A DNA stretch of 42,219 nt from an uncultured Clostridia bacterium (lineage in GTDB: Bacteria > Bacillota > Clostridia > Christensenellales > Pumilibacteraceae). Location: NCBI GenBank assembly GCA_934277845.1, contig CAKQVV010000007.1, forward strand, positions 1 to 42,219, read 5' to 3'. Positions 24,861 through 34,303 of the stretch are shown one piece after another. The notes below the pieces were generated by a model, which saw only the letters and a list, made by a program, of their open reading frames with translations, ran no database searches and was not told the origin of the DNA. Within the stretch, counting starts at the first letter, position 1; each line of letters opens with the position of its first letter. A program made the translations under genes and the position numbers.

Positions 24861-25682
24861 ATGGGCAGGGTAGTTCTGGGCGGTTATACGTCTTTCGGTA
24901 TCGGCGGCGAAGCCGAAGCGGTGATATTGCGCTCGCGCGCGGACATTCCCGAAGCGTTAACTGGCGGCGAAATAATCCTCGGACGCGGCACGAACGTGCT
25001 CGTTTCCGACGACGGCGTACCCGGCAAGGTCGTCATAAACAGGCTGAATACCGTCGTGTTCGACGGCACTCGGGTGTATGCGGAGAGCGGCGTTTGTCTT
25101 ATTTCGCTGGCGGCGATGTGTTGCGAGCGCGGACTGTCGGGACTCGAGTGGGCGTGCGGAATACCCGGTTCCGTGGGCGGAGCGGCGGTAATGAACGCAG
25201 GCGCGTTCGGCGGCGATTTTGCGGGCGTCGTGACGAGCGTGGACGTTTTCCGCGGCGGCAAAGAAATCCGGCTTAAACCTGCCGAGTGCGGCTTTGCCTA
25301 TCGGACGAGCGGATTTACAGGCGGCGATTTCGTGACGGGTGCGGAGTTTAATCTCACGCGTTCGTTCCCCGAAAAAATAATGGAAGTTCAGCGCGGCTAC
25401 AACCGCAAAAGAACGCTGACGCAGCCGAAAGGCAGGAGCGCGGGTTGCGTGTTCCGGCGCGCGGACGGCGTGAGCGCGGCGTACTACATAGACCGCGCGG
25501 GACTGAAAGGCGAGAGAGCGGGCGGCGCAAGCGTGTCGACGCTTCACGCGGGATTTATCGTCAGCGACGGAACGGCTACCGCCGCGGACGTAATGACATT
25601 GATACAAAGGATCGAGGAAAGGGTGCGCGGAAAATACGGTATCGCGCTGGAAAGAGAAATCAGGATCATCGGAGAATTGTAA
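24861..25682 (+). CDS. murB: UDP-N-acetylenolpyruvoylglucosamine reductase
   Basis: FAD- and NADPH-dependent second step of UDP-MurNAc synthesis for peptidoglycan. The 273-residue protein has YTSFGIGGEAEA, the FAD segment GRGTNVLVSDDGVPG, CGIPGSVGGAAVMNAGAFGG, YRTSGF and the C-terminal LEREIRIIG with the conserved Glu. The proton-donor serine (E. coli Ser229) aligns with Cys196 in SAGCVF. The N-terminus is unusually short: only seven residues precede YTSFGIGG. ATG 24861 has GGAG eight bases upstream. The stop overlaps the PHP gene start (TAATG). Confidence 0.94.
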   Translation: MGRVVLGGYTSFGIGGEAEAVILRSRADIPEALTGGEIILGRGTNVLVSDDGVPGKVVINRLNTVVFDGTRVYAESGVCLISLAAMCCERGLSGLEWACGIPGSVGGAAVMNAGAFGGDFAGVVTSVDVFRGGKEIRLKPAECGFAYRTSGFTGGDFVTGAEFNLTRSFPEKIMEVQRGYNRKRTLTQPKGRSAGCVFRRADGVSAAYYIDRAGLKGERAGGASVSTLHAGFIVSDGTATAADVMTLIQRIEERVRGKYGIALEREIRIIGEL

Positions 25683-26467
25683 TGGCTTTTTGGGGCGACT
25701 ATCATACGCATACGATTTATTCCCACGGCAAGGGGACGATTGAAGAAAACGTCCTTCGGGCGCGGGAGATCGGGCTGAAAGAAATAGCGATTACCGACCA
25801 CGGTTTCAGACACATGATGTACAACGTGCGCCGCATGGATTACCGCTACATGCGCGAGGACGTAGAGAACGCAAAGAAGAAATATCCCGATATCAACGTT
25901 TACCTTGGGCTGGAAACGAACCTTACGTCCCGGCACGGCAAAGCCGACGTTATCGAGTCGGACATGCAGAAACTCGATCTTCTCATTTGCGGTTATCACA
26001 AGTTTGTTCTGCCGGACAAGGTGTCGGATTTTTTCAAGTTTTTTCTGCCGAACTTCGTTTTCGGCAACACGGATAAAAATTCAAAGAAGACGATAGTCCG
26101 GAACACCGACGCGTATCTGAAACTGCTGGAAAAATACGACGTCGACATAGTTTCGCACATAAACTACGGCATACGTGCCGACGCGGTGGAAGTGGCGAGG
26201 GCATGTAAATATTACGGCACCTACGTCGAACTCAACGGCAAACGCATTTCCATGACCGACGAGGATTTAGCCGAGATGGCGTCGGAAGGAGCGGAGTTTA
26301 TATGCGACTCGGACGCGCACTCGGTGAACAGAGTCGGCGACTTTTCGGTGCCCGTCGCGTGTATCGAGCGCGTGGGAATCCCGTATTCGCAGATCGCGAA
26401 CTGGGAGCGGCTGCCGAAGTTCAGGAGCCGCAGGAAAAAGGGACTTTACGACGAAGAAAACAACTGA
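25682..26467 (+). CDS. PHP-domain phosphoesterase (YcdX/histidinol-phosphatase-like)
   Basis: A 261-residue metal-dependent phosphoesterase. The PHP metal-binding motifs are DYHTHTIYSHG near the N-terminus, AITDHG, a mid-protein GLETNL, a histidine in CGYHK, IVSHINYG and the C-terminal CDSDAHSVNRVG. It resembles the YcdX-like group and not full-length HisK, and there are no histidine-biosynthesis genes nearby, so histidinol phosphatase activity is not inferred. GGAG precedes ATG 25682, which overlaps the murB stop. It occupies the place where rapZ and yvcK often lie between murB and whiA in relatives. Confidence 0.88.
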   Translation: MAFWGDYHTHTIYSHGKGTIEENVLRAREIGLKEIAITDHGFRHMMYNVRRMDYRYMREDVENAKKKYPDINVYLGLETNLTSRHGKADVIESDMQKLDLLICGYHKFVLPDKVSDFFKFFLPNFVFGNTDKNSKKTIVRNTDAYLKLLEKYDVDIVSHINYGIRADAVEVARACKYYGTYVELNGKRISMTDEDLAEMASEGAEFICDSDAHSVNRVGDFSVPVACIERVGIPYSQIANWERLPKFRSRRKKGLYDEENN

Positions 26468-26529
26468 TTGTCGCGCGTGTGTTCGCCGTGCGCGGCTCAG
26501 GTGCGTAGAATTACTGCGGGAGAAACTCG

Positions 26530-27441
26530 ATGGACGGATATTCGCTCTCGGCGAAAAACGAAATAATATCATTGTCGTTCAGCACCGACTGCTGTAAACG
26601 CGCTTTTTTGTCCGCGCTGATTCACACGGGCGGATCGCTTGTGTTCGGTCGCGGCGGCATGCGCGTGATAATCCCAGCGGCAACGGAAGAACTCAGACGT
26701 AAAATAGCCGAAACGCTGGGCGAAATCGCCGACGGCGTAAGCGTGGTCAAGGACGGCTCGGAAACCATCATCGAGGGGACGGGCGTGCTTCCGCTCATGT
26801 TCGGGTTGGGGATCTTTATGAAATCCGGCGGCGAAACCGTCGTGAACGGCGGTATTTATCCCGGCATAGTCAAGTCCGATTGTTGCGCGGTGTGGTATAT
26901 CCGCGGTGCGTTTTTAGGCTCGGGCAGCGCGTCGCTGACCGCCGGTTATCATCTCGAATTCGCGCTGTCGGGCGAAGAACTCGCGCTTGATCTTATAGGG
27001 CTTCTCGCGCGTTTCGGGATAGAGGGGCGCGTGACCGCACGCAAGGAAAAGTTCGTCGTATACCTTAAAGAGGGCGAAGCGGTGAGCGACTGTCTGGCAC
27101 TCATGGGAGCGTCGGTCGCGGTCGTGGAACTCAATTCGCGACTCATCATGCGCTCGTTCCGCCGCGATACCAACCGCAGGACGAACTGCGAAATCGCTAA
27201 CATATCAAAGACGGTGAACGCCGCAGTCAGACAATGCGACGACATCAAACTGATAGAAACGAAAATAGGGCTTGCCGCGCTGCCGGAAAAATTACAGGCG
27301 GTGGCGGCGGCAAGGACCGAACACCCGGACGAGAGTTTCGCGTTGCTCGCGGACAGGCTGGGGATCAGCAAAAGCACGCTGAAGAACAGGCTTAACAAAC
27401 TCGGCGAGATTGCCGGCAACATAAGAGAAAAAGGAGAATAA
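26530..27441 (+). CDS. whiA: DNA-binding protein WhiA
   Basis: Gram-positive protein implicated in cell division or chromosome segregation control (sporulation regulator in Streptomyces). The 303-residue protein has an N-terminal segment CCKRAFLSALIHTGGSL, the degenerate LAGLIDADG homing-endonuclease-like region with RGAFLGSGSASLTAGYHLEF, the strongly conserved NRRTNCEIANISKTVNAAVRQ, and a C-terminal helix-turn-helix ending LGISKSTLKNRLNKL. A GGGAG site precedes ATG 26530. It is followed ten bases later by dnaE. Confidence 0.95.
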   Translation: MDGYSLSAKNEIISLSFSTDCCKRAFLSALIHTGGSLVFGRGGMRVIIPAATEELRRKIAETLGEIADGVSVVKDGSETIIEGTGVLPLMFGLGIFMKSGGETVVNGGIYPGIVKSDCCAVWYIRGAFLGSGSASLTAGYHLEFALSGEELALDLIGLLARFGIEGRVTARKEKFVVYLKEGEAVSDCLALMGASVAVVELNSRLIMRSFRRDTNRRTNCEIANISKTVNAAVRQCDDIKLIETKIGLAALPEKLQAVAAARTEHPDESFALLADRLGISKSTLKNRLNKLGEIAGNIREKGE

Positions 27442-27450
27442 CGGCAACCG

Positions 27451-30400
27451 ATGGAAAAATTCGTACACCTGCACGTTCATACGGAATACAGTCTGCTCGA
27501 CGGCGCGACGCGTATTTCCGGGATATTCCGGCGTTGCGGCGAACTGGGCATGCCCGCGGTCGCGATCACCGATCACGGCAACATGTACGGCGCGCTCGAA
27601 TTCGTCAAAGCCGCTATCCGTTACACGGACAAGGACGCCGATCCGTTCCGCTTCATTGCCGAACGCCGCGAGTTCAAGGTCAAACCTATTTTAGGATGCG
27701 AACTTTACATGACCGACGATATGTCGGTGAAAGCCGCGACGAACGGCAAAATGCCGAAATACAATCACGTCGTACTGCTTGCGAAGAATATGACGGGATA
27801 TAAAAACCTCATAAAACTCGTCAGCATCGCCTATGTCGACGGACTTTACTACAAGCCGAGAATCGACTTTAAACACCTTAAACAGTACTCGGAGGGCTTG
27901 GTATGCCTGTCCGCGTGCCTTGCCGGCGAACTTCCGCAGGCGATACTGCGCGGCGATATGGCTGCCGCCGACGAGATTGTAACTCGATATAAGGGGCTGT
28001 TCGGCGACGATTATTATATTGAGATTCAGGACCATAACATCCGCGATCAGAAATTCGTGTTGCCGCGTCTTGTGGAACTTGCGCGCAAACACGGCGTGAA
28101 AATCGTCGCGACCAACGACGTGCATTATCTCAACAAGCACGACGCGACGGCGCAGAAAGTTTTGCAGTGTATATCCTTCCGCACCACGATGTCGCCCACC
28201 GAAATGGACGAGGGTACGGCGGATTTGCCGCCCATGGCAGACGGTGTGGACGACACGGGTTATTTTCCCACCAAAGAATTCTATCTCAAAAGCGGCGACG
28301 AAATGTCGGCGTTGTTCCCGAACCTCGGCGACGCGCTGGCGAACACGCTTGAGGTCGCGAATAAGTGCGAACCGTACTTTTTCTCGAAAGAACCGCTGAT
28401 GCCGGCGTTCGTGCCCGAGGACGGCTCGACGCCATACGATTACCTGTACAACCTCACGATGACGGGTTTGAAGAAAAAGTACGGCGAGATCACGCCCGAG
28501 ATCATGGAGCGCGCCGAGTACGAACTCGGTATCGTCAAACGCATGGGATTCGTCGATTACTTTCTCATCGTGTGGGACTTCATCAACTGGTCGGAAACTC
28601 ACGGCGTGCCGGTAGGCCCCGGGCGCGGTAGCGGCGCGGGCAGCATAGTAGCCTACGCGATCGGCATAACCAAGGTCAATCCGCTGAAATACGACCTGTA
28701 CTTCGAGCGATTCCTTAACCCGGAGCGCGTATCGAATCCCGACTTCGATATTGACTTTTGCGTGGACGGACGCGAGCGCACGATCGAGTACGTCATCGGC
28801 AAGTACGGCGAAAGCAACGTTTCGCAGATCGTCACGTTCGGCACGCTGGCGGCAAAAGCGGCGGTAAAGGACGTAGGGCGCGTGTTCAATCAGCCGTTCT
28901 CCGAGGTGGACAAGATCACCAAACTCATGCCCAAAATGATGGGGCATAACCACATAGGACACCTGCTCGGTTTCGAAAAACCGAAGAAACCCGACGATCC
29001 GAACCCGTTTATTCCCGAACTGAAAGAAATGTACGACACCGATCCGATGGTACGTCGTATTCTCGACATGGCGATGGAAGTGGAAGGCATGCCGCGTCAG
29101 ACGGGCATGCATGCCGCCGGCGTCATTATTTGCCGTGATCCGATCGCCGATCATATCCCGATGGCGAGATCGAGCGAAGGAATCGTCACCACGCAGTTCA
29201 ACATGATCGAGTGCGAAGAGTTGGGACTTCTCAAAATGGACTTTCTGGGACTTCGCACCGTCACAGATATAAGCAAGACGCTGGAATATATCAAAAAGTA
29301 TCGCGGTCTGACCGTCGATTTTTACGACGGAAGCATGGAGTACAACGACCAGAACACCTATAAACTGATCGGCGACGGCGACACTCACGCGGTGTTTCAG
29401 CTCGAATCCGAGGGCATGAAGAAGTTTATGCGCGACCTCAAGCCGACTTCGCTCGAAGAAGTCATGGCAGGCATTTCGCTGTTCCGTCCCGGTCCTATCG
29501 ACAAGATCCCGTTGTATATCGAAAACAAACATCATCCCGACAGGATCCATTACGATCATCCGCTGCTTATCCCCACGCTGAAAGTCACGTTCGGCATCAT
29601 GGTCTATCAGGAACAGGTCATGCGTATCGTTCAGGATATCGCGGGTTACTCGCTGGGGCGTGCGGACGAAGTGCGCCGAATGATGAGTAAAAAGAAGAAA
29701 GAAAAGATGGAGAAGGAACGCGAAGTGTTCCTGGGCGGCTTGCATAACGACCGCGTGGACATAAAAGGCGCGGTGGCGAACGGCGTGCCTGCGGAAGTCG
29801 CGAACAAGATTTACGACGATATGTCGTCGTTTGCGTCCTATGCGTTCAACAAGTCGCACGCCGCGGCGTATACTTACCTTACGTACCAGACGGCGTATCT
29901 CAAATGCTACTATACGGTCGAGTTCATCACTGCCGTGCTTAACAACAGCATTACGTCCATCGATGAAATTTCCAACTACCTCGGATATCTCAAAGAACGC
30001 GGTTTCACCGTGCTCCCGCCGAACATCAACCGTTCCTACGGCGAGTTCTCGGTCGAGGACGGGGCGGTCCGTATCGGCATGGCGGCGATAAAAAATGTCG
30101 GCATGGCGGCGATCGACAACATAGTAGAAGAACGCGAAAAGAACGGCGAGTTCCGCGATTTCGTGGAATTCGTAAAGCGAATGGAAAACTCCACGCTGAA
30201 CAAAAAACAACTCGAAAGCCTTATTTATGCCGGCACGTTCGACTGCTTTAACCTCAAACGCAGTCAGCTTATTGCGGTGTACGAGCAAATTCTCGACCGG
30301 GTTCAGCGCGACCGTCAGCAATCGCTGAAAGGACAGATTTCCTTCTTCGACGACGCGAAATCCGAGTTCAACAAGTTCGATTTTCCGGAAATAGAGGAAT

Positions 30401-31074
30401 ATGATCTCTCGGTCAAACTTGCGAAAGAAAAGGAAGTCGCGGGCGTGTACCTGACCGGGCATCCGCTCGATCAGTACAAAGAGCATCTTAAAAAATACGC
30501 CTGTAATACCGCCGCGCTCGCCGAAACAGTCGAGGACACGAGCGGCGAGGAAAGCGCAGACGCAAACTATGCGATCCCGGACGATACCGTGGTTACCATC
30601 GGCGGCATGCTGGTGGAAGCCGGCAAGAAAACGTCCAAAAAAACAGGCAAGGATTTCGGCGTGGGCAGACTGGAAGATCTGTACGGCACGGTCGAACTGA
30701 TGCTGGGCGGATTCAAGTACGGTCAGTACAAAGACATTTTCGTCAAGGACAGACTAGTCACCGTCACCGGCAAGGTGCGTAGGCGCGAGGACAGCATCAG
30801 CGTTTCCGTCGACCGCATGGAAACCTGGGACAACGTGAAAAAGGGCGCTGGCAAAAAACTGTATTTCCACCTGTCGTTCCGCGACGTCGAAGCCGAAGTT
30901 ATGGATACGCTGCAAAACATACTGCTTGCGTACCCCGGCGACGACGAAGTGTTCATTCAGAACAAAGACGACAACAAGTTGTATCCGCTGACCGAAATTC
31001 ACACGTCCGTCAATCCCGTTATGCTCAACGAACTCGTGGGCTTACTCGGCGAAAAGAACGTGAAAGTGCGTTGA
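27451..31074 (+). CDS. dnaE: DNA polymerase III alpha subunit, DnaE type
   Basis: Replicative polymerase subunit. The 1207-residue protein opens with a PHP domain (HLHVHTEYSLLDG, AITDHGNMYGALEF). The Pol III palm follows, with GPGRGSGAGSIVAYAIG and the catalytic aspartates in PDFDIDF, then KMDFLGLRTV and FNKSHAAAYTYLTYQTAYLK. The C-terminal OB-fold region (VTIGGMLVEAGKK..., VTVTGKVRRRED) ends the protein. No 3'-5' exonuclease insertion is seen, so it is not PolC, which many Bacillota also carry. ATG 27451 has GGAGA about 13 bases upstream. Clustering with whiA is common. Confidence 0.96.
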   Translation: MEKFVHLHVHTEYSLLDGATRISGIFRRCGELGMPAVAITDHGNMYGALEFVKAAIRYTDKDADPFRFIAERREFKVKPILGCELYMTDDMSVKAATNGKMPKYNHVVLLAKNMTGYKNLIKLVSIAYVDGLYYKPRIDFKHLKQYSEGLVCLSACLAGELPQAILRGDMAAADEIVTRYKGLFGDDYYIEIQDHNIRDQKFVLPRLVELARKHGVKIVATNDVHYLNKHDATAQKVLQCISFRTTMSPTEMDEGTADLPPMADGVDDTGYFPTKEFYLKSGDEMSALFPNLGDALANTLEVANKCEPYFFSKEPLMPAFVPEDGSTPYDYLYNLTMTGLKKKYGEITPEIMERAEYELGIVKRMGFVDYFLIVWDFINWSETHGVPVGPGRGSGAGSIVAYAIGITKVNPLKYDLYFERFLNPERVSNPDFDIDFCVDGRERTIEYVIGKYGESNVSQIVTFGTLAAKAAVKDVGRVFNQPFSEVDKITKLMPKMMGHNHIGHLLGFEKPKKPDDPNPFIPELKEMYDTDPMVRRILDMAMEVEGMPRQTGMHAAGVIICRDPIADHIPMARSSEGIVTTQFNMIECEELGLLKMDFLGLRTVTDISKTLEYIKKYRGLTVDFYDGSMEYNDQNTYKLIGDGDTHAVFQLESEGMKKFMRDLKPTSLEEVMAGISLFRPGPIDKIPLYIENKHHPDRIHYDHPLLIPTLKVTFGIMVYQEQVMRIVQDIAGYSLGRADEVRRMMSKKKKEKMEKEREVFLGGLHNDRVDIKGAVANGVPAEVANKIYDDMSSFASYAFNKSHAAAYTYLTYQTAYLKCYYTVEFITAVLNNSITSIDEISNYLGYLKERGFTVLPPNINRSYGEFSVEDGAVRIGMAAIKNVGMAAIDNIVEEREKNGEFRDFVEFVKRMENSTLNKKQLESLIYAGTFDCFNLKRSQLIAVYEQILDRVQRDRQQSLKGQISFFDDAKSEFNKFDFPEIEEYDLSVKLAKEKEVAGVYLTGHPLDQYKEHLKKYACNTAALAETVEDTSGEESADANYAIPDDTVVTIGGMLVEAGKKTSKKTGKDFGVGRLEDLYGTVELMLGGFKYGQYKDIFVKDRLVTVTGKVRRREDSISVSVDRMETWDNVKKGAGKKLYFHLSFRDVEAEVMDTLQNILLAYPGDDEVFIQNKDDNKLYPLTEIHTSVNPVMLNELVGLLGEKNVKVR

Positions 31075-31190
31075 TCGCGGCGACCGTGTGCGCAAACGAC
31101 GGTTTGCCGGCGAATATTCACGATTTATCCGTCAAATCAATAAAATTTCACGAAAAAGCCGTCAAATCGCTTTTCTTGCGGCGAAACTAA

Positions 31191-31199
31191 TGTTATAAT
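31191..31199 (+). promoter_or_regulatory. Extended -10 promoter of pfkA
   Basis: TGTTATAAT (31191-31199), an extended -10 element with no good -35 box at standard distance. The predicted leader is about 62 nt. Confidence 0.65.
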
Positions 31200-31268
31200 G
31201 TATTAAATAAAAAAACAAATCGTCGTGTTTCCGGAAAGAAGAGGAAGCACAAACAAGAGGTAATGATT

Positions 31269-32228
31269 ATGAAAAAAATCGCAATACTTACAAGCGGCGG
31301 CGACGCGCCCGGCATGAACGCGTCCATTCGCGCGGCTGTACGCTACGGTATTTCCTGCGGCATGGAAGTCATGGGCGTCGAACGCGGTTACACCGGACTA
31401 ATAGAGGACAACTTCGTCGAACTGGGCTTAAGGAGCGTTTCCGATATTATTCACCGCGGCGGCACCATTCTTCGCACGGCGCGTTGTCCCGAATTCAAGA
31501 CGGCAGAGGGCAGAGCGAAAGGCATCGAAAACCTTCACAAGCACGGAGTAGAGGGGCTGATCGTAATCGGCGGCGACGGCTCGTTCATGGGCGCGAAGAT
31601 CCTGTCCGAACTCGGTTTCCCCACCATCGGTATTCCGGGAACTATCGACAACGACCTTGCCTATACCGATTACACGCTCGGTTTCGACACCGCCTGCAAC
31701 ACGATCCTGGACGCTATCAATAAGATCCGCGACACAATGTCCTCGCACGAACGTATTTCCGTCGTGGAAGTCATGGGAAGGAACTGCGGCGATCTCGCGT
31801 TATACGCCGGCATCGGCGGCGGCGCGGAAATCATCATCGTGCCCGAAATCAAAATGACCACCGACGACATCGTCGCAAAACTCAAAGAGTTCCGCGAAAG
31901 CGGCAAGCGCAGCGGCATTATCGTGTTGGCGGAAGGCGCGGGACACGCGGACGATCTCATGAAAGAACTCTCCGAGCGCACCGACCTGCATATCCGTTCG
32001 ACGGTGCTCGGACATATTCAGCGCGGCGGCTCGCCCAGCAATCAGGATCGTTATCTCGGTACTTGTTTCGGCGTGCATGCGGTCAAACTTCTCTCCGACG
32101 GCATCGGCAACCGCATTGTCGGGATCAAAGACAACAGGATTTACGACATCGACATTATCGAAGGTCTTGCCATGAAGCGCAAGTTCAATACCGCGCTCTA
32201 CGAAATGGCTTCGGTGGTCGCAAGATAG
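31269..32228 (+). CDS. pfkA: ATP-dependent 6-phosphofructokinase
   Basis: Glycolytic phosphorylation of fructose-6-phosphate. The 319 residues match the classical bacterial PfkA length. It has TSGGDAPGMNA, the ATP-type GGDGSF (PPi enzymes usually have GGDD), the catalytic PGTIDNDL, GFDTACNT and VMGRNCGDLAL. The second in-frame ATG (31269) is chosen since AAGAGGT lies eight bases upstream; the ATG at 31263 would be too close to it. It has its own promoter and terminator. Confidence 0.97.
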   Translation: MKKIAILTSGGDAPGMNASIRAAVRYGISCGMEVMGVERGYTGLIEDNFVELGLRSVSDIIHRGGTILRTARCPEFKTAEGRAKGIENLHKHGVEGLIVIGGDGSFMGAKILSELGFPTIGIPGTIDNDLAYTDYTLGFDTACNTILDAINKIRDTMSSHERISVVEVMGRNCGDLALYAGIGGGAEIIIVPEIKMTTDDIVAKLKEFRESGKRSGIIVLAEGAGHADDLMKELSERTDLHIRSTVLGHIQRGGSPSNQDRYLGTCFGVHAVKLLSDGIGNRIVGIKDNRIYDIDIIEGLAMKRKFNTALYEMASVVAR

Positions 32229-32250
32229 AACGATAACAGAGTAATAAAAC

Positions 32251-32286
32251 GGGCATAGTGCTCTTAAAAACATTATGTCCTTTTTT
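32251..32286 (+). terminator. Terminator after pfkA
   Basis: GGGCATAGTG (32251-32260) pairs with CATTATGTCC (32271-32280), ten pairs with two G-U, then six T's. Confidence 0.9.
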
Positions 32287-32387
32287 ATAAAACATTCGCT
32301 TTATTGTAACAAAGTAAAGATTTTGCGGGAATTACTCGTAAAACGATAAAACAACAATTAAAGAAAAACAAGAAAAGGAGAAAGGTT

Positions 32388-33362
32388 ATGAAAAAACTGT
32401 CAGTGTTTTTACTCGTGCTGACGCTTGCGTTGGGGATTATGCCCTTTACGGCATGTGCGAAGGCGACAGACTACACCGTGGGCATTATACAACTTACGCC
32501 GCACGCCGCGCTCGACGCGGCGACAAAAGGCTTTAAGGACGCGCTCACGGAGGAGATGGAAAAAGCGGGCAAAACCGTCAAGTTCGATTATCAAAACGCC
32601 GGCAACGAGGCGACTACATGTACGACGATAGTCAATAACTTCGTTGCCAAAAAGTACGATCTTATCATGGCGAACGCAACTCCCGCTTTGCAGGCGGCGG
32701 CGAACGCAACGCCGAATATACCCGTTCTGGGGACTTCCGTCACCGAATACGGCGTTGCGTTGTCGATAAAGGACTTTACCGGTACCGTGGGCGGCAACGT
32801 TTCGGGTACTTCCGACCTTGCCGATCTCGAGAGTCAGGCGCAGATGATAATCGATCTTGTGCCGGGAGTGAAGAAGGTCGCGCTTCTTTACTGCAGCGCG
32901 GAGCCGAATTCCAAGTATCAGGTGGAAAAGGTTGCGGCGTATCTTGCCGCGAAAGGAATAGAGAGCAAGGACTTCACGTTCACCGCCACCGACGACCTCA
33001 ACGCGATAACGGCGGGTGCAGCCGATTACGGCGACGCCGTTTACGTACCCACCGATAACACGGTCGCGTCGAACACCGAAACGATAGACGCGGTTGTAAG
33101 ACCGAAAAAGAAACCGATTATCGCGGGCGAAGAAGGTATTTGTAAAGGTTGCGGCATTGCCACGCTGTCGATAAGTTATTACGGGATCGGCAGAAAAACG
33201 GGCGAAATGGCGGCGGAAATCCTGCTTCGCGGCGGTGATATTTCCAAAATGCCGATTGCGTACGACGATACCGCCGTCTACAAGTACAACGCTGAAATTT
33301 GCGAGGAACTGGGGATAAAAGTACCCGAAAATTACGTTAAAATCGAGAAAAAGGCGGAATAA
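32388..33362 (+). CDS. ABC importer substrate-binding lipoprotein (TrpX/PF04392 type)
   Basis: Extracytoplasmic ligand-binding protein, probably lipid-anchored: a basic-hydrophobic signal with Cys23 in FTAC, a slightly atypical lipobox. The 324-residue protein has YTVGIIQLTPHAALDAATKGF, AGNEATTC and GIATLSISYYGIGRKTGEMA, typical of the PF04392 family that includes TrpX. Known or proposed ligands are aromatic amino acids and others; there is no T-box or tryptophan gene nearby to support tryptophan. A strong AAGGAG site precedes ATG 32388. Permease and ATPase genes follow at 2- and 3-bp gaps. Confidence 0.9.
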   Translation: MKKLSVFLLVLTLALGIMPFTACAKATDYTVGIIQLTPHAALDAATKGFKDALTEEMEKAGKTVKFDYQNAGNEATTCTTIVNNFVAKKYDLIMANATPALQAAANATPNIPVLGTSVTEYGVALSIKDFTGTVGGNVSGTSDLADLESQAQMIIDLVPGVKKVALLYCSAEPNSKYQVEKVAAYLAAKGIESKDFTFTATDDLNAITAGAADYGDAVYVPTDNTVASNTETIDAVVRPKKKPIIAGEEGICKGCGIATLSISYYGIGRKTGEMAAEILLRGGDISKMPIAYDDTAVYKYNAEICEELGIKVPENYVKIEKKAE

Positions 33363-33364
33363 CG

Positions 33365-34300
33365 ATGTCACTTCTTAATGCTTTACCCGGTGCGATCGCT
33401 CAGGGACTTATCTGGGGCGTAATGGCGATAGGGCTTTACATTACTTATAAAGTGCTGGACTTTGCCGACCTTACCGTCGACGGATCGATCTGTACCGGTG
33501 CGGCAGTGTGCGCCATTATGGTGACGAACGGCGTCAACGTATGGCTCGCGATGCTGTGTGCGTTGCTTGCCGGCGCGATTTGCGGGCTTATTACGGGCGT
33601 GTTTCATACTTGTATGGGTATACCCGCGATACTTTCCGGGATACTTACGCAACTTCTTCTGTGGTCGGTCAACCTTAAAATTCTGGGGCGCGCCAACCTC
33701 AGCATCAGCGCGCGCACTTACTCGGTCGTGATTTCGCAACTTAACGTAGGCGCGGCGATCGGAGTTGCGGCGGCGTTCGTGGTCGTGCTTATCGGTATTC
33801 TGTACTGGTTTTTCGGCACCGAACGCGGCTGCTCGATACGAGCGACGGGTAATAATCCGAACATGAGCCGCGCGCAGGGTATCAACACTTCGCTCAATAC
33901 CGTGCTGGGACTTATGATTTCCAACGCAGTGGTCGCGCTTGCGGGCGCGCTGCTGGCGCAGTATCAGGGCTTTGCCGACATCAACATGGGCAGGGGCGCG
34001 ATCGTTATCGGACTTGCCGCGGTGATTATCGGCGAGGCGATCGTGTCGAAAATATCCCGCAACTTCGCGGTCACGCTCGCGGGCGTTGCGCTGGGCGGCG
34101 TGGTCTACTATTTCGTGTATCAACTCGTCATCTGGCTGGGGCTCGATACCGAACTGCTGAAAATGTTCTCCGCGCTCATCGTAGCGGTATTCCTTGCCGT
34201 GCCGTACTGGAAAAAACGCTGGTTTACCGGCAGAAAGTCCGCTAAAAAAGCGGCGGTCGGCGTTGCTGCCGAAACACCCGACGAGAAGAAGGAGGACTGA
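33365..34300 (+). CDS. ABC importer permease (TrpY-like, branched-chain type)
   Basis: A 311-residue membrane protein with about eight or nine hydrophobic spans of the BPD_transp_2 class used by branched-chain amino acid and TrpY permeases. GCSIRATGNNPNMSRAQGIN is the cytosolic coupling segment of this class, and GRGAIVIGLAAVIIGEAI another family feature. The Lys-rich C-terminus is cytosolic. It starts 2 bp after the binding-protein stop, with AAGGCGG upstream. Confidence 0.9.
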   Translation: MSLLNALPGAIAQGLIWGVMAIGLYITYKVLDFADLTVDGSICTGAAVCAIMVTNGVNVWLAMLCALLAGAICGLITGVFHTCMGIPAILSGILTQLLLWSVNLKILGRANLSISARTYSVVISQLNVGAAIGVAAAFVVVLIGILYWFFGTERGCSIRATGNNPNMSRAQGINTSLNTVLGLMISNAVVALAGALLAQYQGFADINMGRGAIVIGLAAVIIGEAIVSKISRNFAVTLAGVALGGVVYYFVYQLVIWLGLDTELLKMFSALIVAVFLAVPYWKKRWFTGRKSAKKAAVGVAAETPDEKKED

Positions 34301-34303
34301 GCG

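Noticed and set aside
27691..30486. A 931-codon minus-strand open frame antisense to dnaE
   Set aside because: Same codon-bias artefact; dnaE on the plus strand is unambiguous and the antisense product is His/Arg/Val-rich without motifs.
32323..32351. TTGCGG-17-ATAAAA as promoter of the ABC operon
   Set aside because: The -10 match is poor; a promoter is expected here after the pfkA terminator but I could not locate it with confidence.
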